A stretch of DNA of 64,000 bases, taken from contig JAHLKC010000114.1 in assembly GCA_025449115.1 (NCBI GenBank), positions 1 to 64,000 on the forward strand. The letters are read 5' to 3'. A program made the translations under genes and the position numbers. This DNA comes from Chytridium lagenaria. Lineage: Eukaryota > Chytridiomycota > Chytridiomycetes > Chytridiales > Chytridiaceae. Under the pieces are notes generated by a model. The model had not been told where the DNA came from. It searched no databases and saw only the letters and a list, made by a program, of their open reading frames with translations. Below are positions 46,003-57,744 of this stretch, in pieces; position 1 is the first letter of the stretch; every line of letters starts with the position of its first letter.

Positions 46003-47832
46003 TCACACCCAAACACTTCGTCCGGCTTTAAAGCAATCATTTCCATTCTCCAAAATTCCCGGCATAGTCATCACAAAAACCCCACTCAATGCACAAGCCA
46101 TCATCGCCATATGCAAATAAACCAACCAAGATATCTTAGTCTTTCTAAACTCCTCCACAGCCTCCTTCAACCCCGATTCAGCAACCCTATGTTCCACTAG
46201 TACGCCAATAGAGTCCATAAAAAGGCTCAATAAAATCATGATGCTGCCGCGGACAATGTGTGTTTGCACGGTGAGTGGATCCCGACATCTAGTCCAGGTG
46301 TATTGCGGAGGTGTAGAAGTGAGCAGAAGCGTAATAAGAAATGCGGATATTCGGCCGCACCACTCTGCAAAGATGGAGGCGAGGTTGGTAAATGCGAAAC
46401 GGGTTTCTTCAGAAATTGGTGTGTGAAACTAGACAAAGGTTCTTTTGGCGAAACATCCACAAGAACTGAAGTTGAGTCGCTCTCTTCAACCACCGGTGAC
46501 AGTGGCTCTTCAATCTTTGTAGTAACATTTTTTGAAAGGTCATACTCTGGAAGGCTCTCTTCGTCCGAAACTTTCAAACTTTTTACCACACTTGCTTTCC
46601 GGGTGGATCCGCCCTTGATGGTGACACGTCTTTGAATTTCATTATAGGCTTCGCTCAATATCGGCGCTGTCTTTCCCTTCCGTTCCATCTGCAGACGCTT
46701 GAACGTAGCGGCAGATACAAATCGGGTCACCAACGTCACCATGTGAGAGCATATAACGGAAATAGAGAAGGTCGTGTTATCGCGTATCTCGGCGAGAAGG
46801 AGTTTGCTCAATGTGTTCCAGAATATGTCTTGACTAGAAAAAAACTTTGATGAGAACAAAATATGGCTTCATCATTTACCTTACGATAAATCTGAACTAA
46901 AAAGATTGAATTAATATTCTCCTAATTTGAAAGTAATACGCATCAACTTACGATGGTGCCTTTCGAAACATTTTCTTCTTGCATATTCGTTGGTTCTTTA
47001 AACTGATACACTTTTATACCTCGGCGAGTCGCTTGCATCGAAAGGTATCTTAGAATTGGGAAACTGAATTTGAAGTTAGTTTTTTGTAAATACCGGAAAC
47101 CAGTAATAATATAATTTTAAAAGAATACCACGCACGCAACACCAAAGAGACAGACTGATTTCACCATGTCGATAGCAGTTACTGCCCCACGGCTTGTGAT
47201 CTGAGAAAGTGATAGAAAGATGAGACTGACCAGCCTGAAGGATAATTTAGAATAAACATCGACGTATTCAAAGAACATACAGGTTATAAATGACTACCAG
47301 CCAGTAAACCACTATTGCATAAGGCAAAGGTGAAGAAGCTTGGCGATGCTCAGCTTATCGTCCCAGAAAATAAGTGGACTTAACAAGCCGGGCATGATCG
47401 ATGCCGCGAGAAACAGCTTATAAGTCGCCTCAACAAATGACATCTTTGTTAGCGACCAAACTATAGGTCCAGACGCAGCGATAGGCGAAACAAGCATTAA
47501 GTAGTCTATCACTGTGTTGAACCAGAATGACTTCTTTGAATACAGACTGACGATCACAGTCCTAGTATGCAGAGATTAGAACATAAAAAAGGAGAACAAC
47601 TTACCTCGGTGTCAAAAAAGAAATACCCCGAAAGCTTTAGTGTCGTCGCATACGGTATCCCCTCCGTCTGATCAATAACAACATTTCCGAGAGTGTACTT
47701 GATAGCCAGAAGAGATACCGTCGAAATAATGGCGTAGGTAAAGACCGGTTGTATCATCACAGTCAGACACCTCGCCTCGCTGATAGCCCGACGTATCCAT
47801 GTCAACGACGATTCTTCACCCTCAGCTCTCAT
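46003..47832 (-). CDS. Multi-pass membrane protein, family copy B (one frame break)
   Basis: Same architecture as copy A. Exons: SEARCLTVMIQPVFTYAIIS (about 47780), GPIVWSLTKMSFVEATYKLF (about 47440), short exons near 47180 and 47030, and a large exon from 46859 with LLLAEIRDNTTFSISVICSH and QMERKGKTAPILSEAYNEI. The C-terminal half (HTPISEETRFAFTNLASIFA, then EWCGRISAFLITLLL, MTMPGILENGNDCFKAGR) lies one base out of frame from the preceding loop; the break is near AGTTTC at about 46425. Copies A and C are continuous here, so this copy has a one-base indel (real or consensus). About 55-60% of aligned residues appear shared with copy A by eye. Function unknown. Confidence 0.55.
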
Positions 47833-48412
47833 ATGAGAAATACCGTGCTCATTGAGAAAAATGTGGGCTACTGCGCCGAGAAACAGTAGCTATAATTCTT
47901 AATTTAGAGGGATTTACGTGTCAATCTTAAACCAAATATACGTAAGGGTTAAGAGCACAAGACTTTACTTACGGTCACGGCCATGGGCTAGGGTTTAAAG
48001 CAGTTGTTTCCGTTCTAAAGAAGTCCGGGATGCCGAATTTTGACACACGCATTGTGACCTCATATTTCACTACTATACTTACTGCATCACTTCAAGCACT
48101 ATGTTTCCTGATAGAATATTTTTTGCATACGATTATTGAGGTCATTGACAAACAGCGAACCGTGTAATAAAAGACAAGAAAACGCCAAAAGCTTTTATTT
48201 TCGTAAATAAGGTAAACCACCAGTGTGATCAGCTACAGCAATGATTAGAATGTATTTGATGACCAGCAGCAAGATACACGATATGAAGGCGCAAGTGACT
48301 ATCGGCAGCAGCATCGCCTTTAGCTTCAAACTTCATCTTATGGCTTGTTAACCCAAGATGATGATGTTTTTTTACGTACTCACCCACGACTGTTGGGCGA
48401 GGGAAGGGCTTT

Positions 48413-50545
48413 TCACGACCGCGCCTTTCGTCCTTCCTTGAAGCACGCATTCCCGTTTTCCAATATTCCAGGCATGGCCATGATAAACATGCCGCAAAGC
48501 GAACATGTCATCAAAGCCATTTGCAGGTATACGAATCCCGATAACTGAATCTTCTTTAACTCCTTTACTGCTTCACTCAACTTCGCCCCGGCTACTCCAC
48601 TGTCAATCATAAAGCCCGCGGCGTCTGCAAAAATGCTTCCAAAGAAAACAATGATGACACGGATGAGGTGTGTCTCCACGCTGATTTGGTCTCGGCATCG
48701 GGTCCAAGTAAGTTGAGGCTCGGTAGAGGTGAAAAGTAGAGTGAGCATAAAAGCCGATCCACGACCGCACCACTCAGCATAAAAAGAAGCCAAGTTTGAA
48801 AAGGCGAACGCGGTTTCTTTAGACATCGGTACAAATACGGCTGTAGATGAGCTAGCTCCGGACTGACTTAGGAGCTGCTCTACTATGATTGTAGAATCAT
48901 GTTTCTTCTCGCTTTCTATTGTACGCTCTACGAAGGATAACGTCAATATGGTCCTATTCGAAAGAGCCGAACTATCATCCATTGGCTTAAACCGCGGAAG
49001 ATCGTTTTCGTTTCTATCAGGCTTTGCTTTTGCATCAAACGATATTCCACTTTCTTCCTCAGCATTCCTTGTTATCGAGATAGCGTCCTTCGAACAACCC
49101 ACTGGAAAGTCTTCTGGTGCTGAAGCCGTCTGAAGCCTTTTTCGTAGTTGCATATTCTTAAAGCTGGCAGCAGATAGGAATCGAGTCGAAAGGGCAACAA
49201 TATGAGCGCAGACGACACAGATAGAAAATGTCGCGTTATCCCGAACTTCGGCGACGAGGAGCTTGCTTAGAGTGTTCCAGAATATCTCCTGGCTAAGTCA
49301 ATAAAATCGTTGTTAGGATATTGTATCTTAACCACGATTTTTCACCTAGCAATAAATGTAAACTATCAAAATAAGTCAGTAAACCTGAAGAAATTATGCT
49401 TAAAAAAACTTTACAGTAAGAGAAAGGTAGGAGTTTTTAGAAAATGGATCAGTTACAATTATCTTCTTCACGTTGTTTTCCTCCTCAGCATTCGCAGGCT
49501 CTGTTACTTGATACATTTTCAGCCCCCGTCGTGATGCCTGCAGAGAGAAATATCTCAAAATTGGGAAGCTATTGTGTTTGCAAAAAAAAGTTTTAGTGGG
49601 AGGCAAGAGAAACGCCCATATCAATAAAGCTTCGCCTACCCTATTCCAAATCCGAAAACAGTCTTTCCCATACCCTTTAAAGACCTTAGCCCCTGCGTTT
49701 CGGTGGCTGATCTAGACAGTTCAAGGAAAACGAGACCAGCAAACCTGAAATTAGGTTGAGTAATTACGTTCATATACACATCAAAAAAAAAAAAAAAAAA
49801 AACATAAAAGAGAATTATTTACATGTTTAAAACAAAAACCATCCATATCGCGGCATATTGAGAAACCCAGAGCTTCAATCTCGCAAAAAGCCTGTCGCCT
49901 TCAATCCAATAAATAAACGGTGATCCGCAAATGGGTAATATGCTGGCTCCAAGAAAAAGGCAATATGTAGCTTTTACGAACGAGATGGTGCTAAATATCC
50001 AGACCAAAGGTCCAAGCATTATAATTGGGCCGAGCACTAGTAAATGATCCACGTGAGGGTTAAACCAGAACTTCTTTTTCGCATAAAGGTTTGCAATTAA
50101 GTTCCTTTATTAATAAATGATAAGATTGAGACCTTGGCAGAACAACTATGCAGTAAAATATAAAGAGGGTTCAGACGTACCTTGGACACAATGTCAAAAA
50201 GAAGCCGAAAGCTTTAAGTTCGTCAGAGTATGGCATTCCATCATTGCGATCAAGCACTGTGGCGCTCAAGGTGAACTTAATAGCCAAAAGTAATGCACAC
50301 GATAAAAACGTATACATGAACGTAGGGCCTGCCAACACCGCTAGACTTTGTATGTCCTTCAACTCTTTTCTGGCGACTCCGAACATCAGTGCTCGACTCC
50401 GGAGCTCCTCCTTCATTAAAATAAAAACGTCGAAAGAAAAAAAAAATCTACCGAGTTGATCGTGGAATGAGGAAACCGGCTTCACGAACACCACTTGATG
50501 ATAATCTAGGTAGCGGGTTATTTGATTTACAGTTACGGAAATCAC
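48413..50545 (-). CDS. Multi-pass membrane protein, family copy C
   Basis: Third tandem member. Exons: KELKDIQSLAVLAGPTFMYT (about 50350), GPLVWIFSTISFVKATYCLF (about 49990), short exons near 49700 and 49540 (NFPILRYFSLQASRRGLKMY), then from about 49300 LLVAEVRDNATFSICVVCAH and a loop longer than in A and B. The conserved FAFSNLASFYAEWCGRGSAF, TSTEPQLTWTRCRD and MAMPGILENGNACFKEGR end at 48413. All family motifs are kept, with more divergence than between A and B, so it is the oldest split. A 19-A run sits in an intron near 49783. Confidence 0.6.
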
Positions 50546-50699
50546 TCCTCACTTTCCTCAAAAACGGACAAGATCCAAAAGTATACTACCGGATAGCCGC
50601 CGCCTCCAAGATCATGCTCAAGTCCAATGCAGTGAATTTGCACGCAAATAAGGGGAAACGCTGCAATGTTAGATGATGAGATAATGTGAAGTTAAGATG

Positions 50700-51500
50700 G
50701 GGCAAAGCTTTTTAAATCAAACTTCCCTTCACTCAAAGATATTATCATTACTTTGACCTTCCATGTCGGCCATCGCCCATCTACCCCTTCCCTCGTTCCT
50801 CACTTTTGACTGGCTTTATCAATATCAGATCCAGCTCATGCCGAGCCTAAAGGATTCCGATTGTAACTATTGGCCGCATAAGAAGCCAGTTGCATGCGAT
50901 GTTCAACTTTAATCACGCTTCGTCGGCAGATGGCCGGTCTGTCACCATTACTCTTTAGCGTAGGATATCCCCCTCGTCCTGTGGGGGTCAAACCCACATG
51001 AAGCCAGGGAGGGGGGTGTATGTGTAAACGGAGAGAGAGCACATGAGATGAAGCAGGCGGGGGCAGGCGCACATGACAGGGAGATAGCAGAACAGCGGAA
51101 TCGAAGGGTGATATTGTAGAAGTGCTCCGAAAAGCAGCTGCACTTCGAACTACACGGGACGATGCATCAAACAGCTGAATAACCGACAATTTCTTAGGAC
51201 TTTCAGTGTTTTAAGGCGCAAGGAATGTAACGGTCTGAATAACATTACAGAGTGGATTGAAAATGGGTATGATGACGCAGGAGCAGCCAGCACTTCACTA
51301 ATTCTATGAACCAAGATGTTAAATCCGTATTATATAATTCAAATTAAATAAACAAAAAAAAAGAGTAAGTAATAAAAACTGACGGATAGAAAAGTACATT
51401 GCCAAATCAAGCACTTTCCTCGAAAACACCAACAAATTATAAATGATCAAGGCCAAAAAGTAGCATAAAAGGACTGAACCAGAAAAAATCAGTATAACGA
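50700..51500. other. No gene recognised
   Basis: Unique sequence with only short frames; AT-rich to the right of 51300. No RNA gene or repeat seen. Confidence 0.4.
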
Positions 51501-51529
51501 GAAACACATAAAATACAAGAATAAAACGG

Positions 51530-52776
51530 TCAAAAAAACCCTTCACAAACCCCATTTACCCAACACATATACAAAAACCACCCCACAACTCCCAAAGCCC
51601 CCGTCCCCACAACCGCAATCCCCGCCACAGCAACCTTTGACAACGTTTCATCTCTTGGCTCCTCCCTTCTCACCAAAGGCGTCGACTCATTCACCGACGG
51701 TACCGGACTCGCAGGGTTCACTTGTCTCCAAGCGGCGGCCACCGAGGACTGGGACGACCATACGGGTGATGGTGGTGGGATTCTTCGACGCGCGGCGTGA
51801 CGGATGATGGCGGAATGGGATTCGATGAGATGGATGAATTGGAGATGGAGGTCAGGGTGGGTTTGGAATATAAAAGTGAGTTGGGGGGTGTTCTGCAGGT
51901 TTATGGGGTTAGTATAAGGAAAGTAGAAGAAGGGTTACCTCGTGAATCCATACTGCTGTATTGAGGTTAGAGTGCTGGAAACTTTGGATCAAGGCTTCAA
52001 GATAATTATACCTTTAAAAAAAAGACAAGTGAATAAGAAGCAAAATTGGCGTGAGCGTTACCGTTCCAAAACCCCTTCTATCCGAAAACGCTCCTTAGGA
52101 CACGAATCATATATTAAAAAAACTATAACCACGAACTATTAAAAAACAAAACTACTCACCCATGCCATCCTTTTAAACGCCACCATGAAATCCAACTCGT
52201 CAACCACCGCTCCACCTCCCCTCCCTATCCCCCCATACATTGTCATGGACCCAAACGACGGTACCCTCGCCATCTCGGCAGCAGCCGCAACTCTATCGCT
52301 CTCACAATCGTCAATTCTCACCGACACATCCATCGGCGTGTAAGATCCAACGGGATTGTCATCAACAAGCGGTCTAACGTTTTTCGGAAGGAACCGTCGA
52401 AACCGGTCAATGAGTTCAGGCGGGTATTTGGCGAATAGCGATTTTACGGCGTGGATGAGTTCTGCGAGGGTTATTCTTTAAAAACCGTTAAAAGTGGAGC
52501 GGGGAAAGAGAGGATTACTCTTTGATGGTACGTTTTTGGAGGAGATGCATAAACTGGAAGGATTAGCGAGATAAACGCGACAGGAGTTTTCTCCACCTCT
52601 GCAAGATCTTCAGAGTCCGAACCCAGGTATTCCGTCAACCAGTGGATATACTCCAACGCCGACCCTTGTCGTTGATGTGGTTGTACTTCCCGTACCATAG
52701 CCTTTAAAGCGGGTGACCCAGTGACAGACATGGAGGTCGCCGTAAGCGTCGGGGAATGAGTGGCCCCTCTCATCAT
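51530..52776 (-). CDS. Putative tail-anchored protein with PAH-like segments
   Basis: From ATG 52776 (MMRGATHSPTLTATSMSVTG). Exon 1 includes ALEYIHWLTEYLGSDSEDLA and ends at a GTAATC donor near 52510. Exon 2 reads ITLAELIHAVKSLFAKYPPE then LIDRFRRFLPKN. A short exon (YLEALIQSFQHSNLNTAVWI) and a last exon (FQTHPDLHLQFIHLIESH) follow. The two segments F-x2-YPPELIDRFRRFLP and F-x2-HPDLHLQFIHLI resemble the second half of Sin3 paired amphipathic helix (PAH) domains. The C-terminus is one hydrophobic helix (VAVAGIAVVGTGALGVVGWF) and a short tail, as in tail-anchored proteins. The start codon is 45 bp from that of tubulin cofactor B, so the promoter is shared. The PAH resemblance is by eye and weak. 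Confidence 0.45.
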
Positions 52777-52821
52777 TGATGCGCTGATTCAAAAAAAGTT
52801 GTCAACAAAAAAGTGTCCAAC

Positions 52822-53920
52822 ATGCTGCAGCAAGTCGACTCTGTCCAATCCCCCATCGTCACCCTCTTCGTCTCCAGCGAGGGTGTCTCCTCTGAACGTC
52901 GTTTCAATAGAGACATCACCATCGCAACACTCAAGGTACACCCTTCACCGTTCCATACCTTCCCAACACATATATAGGAACGTCTCTCCCCTATCACTGG
53001 TGTCCCCCCTTCGACCATGAAGATATCCGTATACGGTCGAACGGCAGGGAGTACCAAGGAATCCATGATATGTCAACTTGCCGATGATGAAAAGATGTTG
53101 GGTTTTATCCGTTGGAGGATTTTATGGCGTTGCAGGTGACGGATTCGAATCCGACGAGAGTGAAGGGAGCGTTTACGGATACGAGTCTTGTGGAGAAGTA
53201 TGAGATGCCGGATGACGAGTATGCAAAGAGGCAAGGTGAGAAGTCTGGTTTTTAGTCGTTTATTCTTTGTAAAGGGCTACCAGGTTTTATGGTTTCTTTT
53301 AAACGACCGTTTCTTAACCTTCATTTACCGTTTATTCATCATATTAACCGTTTCTTACCTTTCATTTTACCGTTTATTCATCGCCCCTGTAACCATTTCA
53401 ATTCTTCATCCTTCATTTCCCTGTTTTCTTTCAAAAAAAGACTCTGTCCTCGCCTACAAGATGCGCCACAAAATCGGTCGATTCGACGACTCCAAGTCAA
53501 TGGACAGCACGCGATCCGACGATTTCAAAACCGAAGCATCACGCATCAAACCCGGAGATCGATGTAAAGTCTCTCCCGCCTCTGACGAAGACGGTTTTTC
53601 GAAAATCGGAACCGTCAAGTTTGTAGGGTTGACGAAATTCAAGCCTGGATGGTGGATTGGGGTTGAGTATGATGAGCCTGTCGGAAAACATGATGGAACG
53701 TGAGTTGACCGGTTTTTTTCTTGTTTTTTTCAATTTGAGTAGTTGTTTGTTGGCTTTTTTCAGCGTTGCTGTTTTATCGAGATTGATTTTTTTTGGTAGG
53801 GTTTCTGGAACACCTTATTTCACATGTCGACCCAAACACGGCGTCATGGTTCGTCCAAATCGTGTGGAAGTGGGAGAATTCGAGGAAGAAGATCTCTTTG
53901 GCGATGATGATGAGATATAA
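52822..53920 (+). CDS. Tubulin-folding cofactor B (CAP-Gly protein)
   Basis: Exons 52822-52935, 52978-53235, 53441-53699 and 53800-53920, about 250 residues, the family's usual size. N-terminal ubiquitin-like domain (SPIVTLFVSSEGVSSERRFN, DITIATLK), linker with TSLVEKYEMPDDEYAKRQ, coiled segment SVLAYKMRHKIGRFDD, then the CAP-Gly domain: GDRCKV, GTVKFVGLTKFKPGWWIGVE, YDEPVGKHDGT, and the final exon RPKHGVMVRPNRVEVGEF. It ends EEEDLFGDDDEI, like the acidic tubulin-tail mimic of the family. The protein helps fold and release alpha-tubulin in the cytosol. In exon 2 a T must be added to GGTTTTATCC (53101) to read GFYPLEDFMALQVTDSNP, so there is a one-base break there. The last exon is repeated five more times downstream. 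Confidence 0.85.
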
Positions 53921-55128
53921 TCCAAACAAGTTATTTAATCCAATAGATAATGTATGTTAGAACGTGAGTTGACGATTTTCCTTGTTTTGTGAACGTGCGC
54001 CAACGTGATTGTTTCAAACGTTGCGTTTTTATTACTGTTGGAGTAGGGTTTCTGGAACACCTTATTTCACATGTCGACCCAAACACGGCGTCATGGTTCG
54101 TCCAAATCGTGTGGAAGTGGGAGAATTCGAGGAAGAAGATCTCTTTGGCGATGATGATGAGATATAATCCAAACAAGTTTTTTAATCCAATAGATAATGT
54201 ATGTTAGAACGTGAGTTGACGATTTTCCTTGTTTTGTGAACGTGCGCCAACGTGATTGTTTCAAACGTTGCGTTTTTATTACTGTTGGAGTAGGGTTTCT
54301 GGAACACCTTACTTTACATGTCGACCCAAACACGGCGTCATGGTCCGTCCAAATCGTGTGGAAGTGGGAGAATTCGAGGAAGAAGATCTCTTTGGCGATG
54401 ATGATGAGATATAATCCAAACAAGTTATTTAATCCAATAGATAATGTATGTTTGAACGTGAGTTGACGTTTTTCCTTGTTTTGTCAACGTTCTTCAACGT
54501 GATTGTTTCAAACGTTGCGTTTTATTATTGTTGGGGTAGGGTTTCTAGAACACCTTGCTTTACATGTCGACCCAAACACGGCGTCACGGTCCGTCCAAAT
54601 CGTGTGGAAGTGGGAGAATTCGAGGAAGAAGATCTCTTTGGCGATGATGATGAGATATAATCCAAACAAGTTATTTAGTCCAATAGATAATGTTGTTAGA
54701 ACGTCGTTTTTCCTTGTTTTGTCAACGTGCGCCAACGTGGTTTCAAACTGCGTTTTTATTATTGTTAGGGTAGGGTTTCTAGAACACCTTGCTTTACATG
54801 TCGACCCAAACACGGCGTCACGGTCCGTCCAAATCGTGTGGAAGTGGGAGAATTCGAGGAAGAAGATCTCTTTGGCGATGATGATGAGATATAATCCAAA
54901 CAAGTTATTTAGTCCAATAGATAATGTTGTTAGAACGTCGTTTTTCCTTGTTTTGTCAACGTGCGCCAACGTGGTTTCAAACTGCGTTTTTATTATTGTT
55001 AGGGTAGGGTTTCTAGAACACCTTACTTTACGTGTCGACCCAAACACGGCGTCATGGTCCGTCCAAATCGTGTGGAAGTGGGAGAATTCGAGGAAGAAGA
55101 TCTCTTTGGCGATGATGATGAGATATAA
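53921..55128 (+). repeat. Five extra tandem copies of the cofactor B intron plus terminal exon
   Basis: Copies of the 121-nt terminal exon, each with a TAG acceptor and TAA stop, lie at 54047-54167, 54294-54414, 54540-54660, 54774-54894 and 55008-55128. Periods are 247, 247, 246, 234 and 234 bp. Each unit carries the tail of the preceding exon and the donor (GAACGTGAGTTGAC) in units 2-4; the last two have lost the GTGAGT donor (GAACGTCG). Exon sequences are nearly identical and stay open, so any copy could serve as last exon. Confidence 0.9.
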
Positions 55129-55460
55129 CGAAAAAGGTTGTTTAATCCAATAGATGATGTGTAGTTTAGCCCTTTTTGATTCAGTTTCACGAAAAGTGGG
55201 GACGTACACCTGCGAAATTGGTGAAAGGGATGGTGATTTTGGGAGCATGATTTATTAAGTCAAGGAATCATTGTTTGACTTCTTTATGGCACTAAAACAA
55301 TGTTCAATCCAACGTGTAAGGCGGTAACCCCCCAAACAAAGAGCATCAAAATGCATGATAAACAACAAAACTATCAATCCACGTCCCTATAACCCTCCAC
55401 TCGACCTCTCCACAACATTCCCTAACGCTCTCACACCCAAACCAATATCAATCCACGTCC

Positions 55461-57742
55461 CTATAAGCCGGCACCCCCTCCACACCTCTCCACAACAGCC
55501 ATCACAGAAGCTCTCACCCCCCACCAACCCCAAATCCCCATCTCATCCTCCGTCATCTCAAAAAGCCGCTTCCCGTCCACGCCTCGATTCCAAAACAAGA
55601 AAAAGGTTAAAAAACGTCAAAGGGGGGGGGGGGGGGTACCTTGAAACACGGCGACAACGTCCTCCGAAAACCCGCAAGACCGTAACCATGCGACGACGTG
55701 ATGTGAAGACCAAAGGGTGGGGTCTGTGGGTTGGGTTTGTTGAGGTTGGGTGTGTGGTGGTTTGTCAAACATGATGATGGGGTTGTTTGTGAGGTGGATG
55801 GGTGGATTGGGTTTATGGGAGGGGATGGAGGGGGGTTGACATGGATGGGGTTGGAAGGGATGATGCGTTCGATTGTGGGGGAGGGGATGGAAGGGGGTTG
55901 ACATGGATGGGGTTGGAAGGGATGACGCGTTCGATTGTGTGGGGAGGGGATGGAGGGGGGTTGGAAGGGATGATGGTGGTTGAATGGGGTGTGGAGACGA
56001 GAGGGGTGTTGGGGTGTTTTAGGATGCGATGACGACAATACAGGAGAAAGGTGAGGATGGCGATGAGGATGACGAGAGATGTGAGGGAGAGGGAGAGGAT
56101 GAGAGGGAGGGGGGAGAGGATGAGGAGGTGGGGTGGACTGGATGTTGTGATGGAGGGGAGGATGGGGATGGTGATGGTGGTGAGGGATGGGGTGAAGGTG
56201 GTGGAGGGTGAGATGGTGGTAGAGAAAGGTTGGGTAGAGGATGGTGGGGAAGGTTGGGTTGGACAATCTTGGCGTTGGGTTCCAAATCTGTATGGTGGTG
56301 TTAAAGAAAGGGATTAGGGGGATGACGATCCAAAGGTGTGAAAGGGATTAGTGGGGTTGACGTACGTGACGGTGGCTCCATCTCCGACGCCAGGTGGAAG
56401 GGTGCCAAGGAAGCAGTTTTCGTCGAGTCGGAGGGTTTGGAGTGGAAGACGAGAGAGGGATGTAGGGATGTATCCTGATAGATTGTTGGATTGGAGGTTG
56501 AGGGTAGATAAGAGGGGGAGGTTTCCAAGAGAGTCTGGGATGGGGCCGTTGAGGTTATTTCGGGCGAGGTCGCTGAATAGAGAATGAGGATGATGAAAAC
56601 AATTGAGGGGCTTACAGGTCTGTGAGTTTTGAGAGAGAGCCGAGGGAGTCTGGGATGTTGCCTGTGAGGATGTTGGAGGATAAGATGCTGGTTGTTTTGG
56701 GTTAGTGGTGTTTAGATGAAGATGGATGGGAAATATTACAGTTTTTCGAGGTTTTGGAGGGATCCTAGGGCGGTTGGGATGGCATCTGTGAAGCTGTTGG
56801 ATGAGAGGTCCAAGGTTTGAAGGTTGGTGAGTTTAGAGAGGGAGGATCCGGGGATGGCATTTGCGAGGCGGTTGTTATTGAGAAGCCTTTTTCGTGAAAT
56901 GTGTCATTATTAGATAAAGAAAAATGATGAAATAGAGGACATACAATAGGGAGAGGGATGACATTCGATCAAAGTGTCTGGGAGAGGACCGTTGAGTTGA
57001 TTATTGTTTAATCTCATCTCGACGAGATTGGTGAGGTTGCCGAGGGTGTCGGGGATCGCATTGGAAAGACGGTTCCCACTTAGATTGCTTAAAAGGAAAC
57101 GAGAAAAAAAAATAAAATGAGCTACATATTTTAATATACAACGTTAATGAAAACTCACAGGATGCGGAGATTCGACAATGAGCCCAGAGAATCTGGAATG
57201 GAGCCTTCAAGCGCATTCTCTGATAAATCTCTATGAGGTTGATGGAATGGGTGAGTGATAAGATGTGGATGGGAGGAAAAGAAGGCTTACAAGAGCCTCA
57301 ATCTGGTCAAGGTGTTGAATGAGGATGGAATGGATCCAGAGACGCGCACGTTCTTTAAGATCAAGGATTCCAGACTTGTTAATAGATTGAGGTTGGTGGG
57401 ATGCACCAGTCAGATTACTATTATTATATAGATTAAATAATGATAATAATAGATATATATTATATTAGAACAGGAATAGAATGAGGAATAGGAATATATA
57501 GGAATAATACTAATAGATACATACAGTTGAATGACTCTTTGAGTAGTAGTGATGGATGATGATGATGATGGTGGATCACATGTGACAATGTCAGTGCTTA
57601 ACTGACAGCAAGAGTTGTTGTTGTGTGAAATATTCAATAAATGATATTTCACCGTAAGCATATTTCCCAAGATGCTATATGTACGGCTTTTCCTTTTACC
57701 CCCTCCTGCTTGTACACTAACGAAGCCTTTAGGATTCGTCAT
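55461..57742 (-). CDS. LRR receptor-like membrane protein with cytosolic SAM domain
   Basis: An N-terminal cap with paired cysteines (NNSCCQLSTDIVTCDPP) precedes about seven plant-type leucine-rich repeats across six or more exons: LILKNVRVSGSIPSSFNTL, NSLEGSIPDSLGSLSNLRIL, NRLSNAIPDTLGNLTNLVEM, NQLNGPLPDTL, LDLSSNSFTDAIPTALGSLQ, NLNGPIPDSLGNLPLLSTLN, NNLSGYIPTSLSRLPLQTLR. Introns fall regularly once per repeat. A Thr/Ser/Pro stalk leads to a transmembrane helix (LILSLSLTSLVILIAILTFL, LYCRHR) and a Pro-rich cytosolic region made partly of a repeated TIERVIPSNPIHVNP unit. The end is a SAM-like domain, LWSSHHVVAWLRSCGFSEDV, then VDGKRLFEMTEDEMGIWGW, split by an intron holding a G16 run. A one-base shift within the Pro-rich repeats is needed to connect helix and SAM frames. 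Start not fixed. Confidence 0.65.
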
Positions 57743-57744
57743 GG

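Noticed and set aside
50836..51189. 117-codon minus frame in 50.8-51.2 kb
   Set aside because: No domain, no splice context, low-complexity Ser/Pro/His content; kept as unassigned.
55604..56317. Gly/Asp-rich plus-strand frames and Pro/His/Ser minus frames at 55.6-56.3 kb
   Set aside because: They are alternative frames of the Pro-rich cytosolic part of the LRR-SAM gene.
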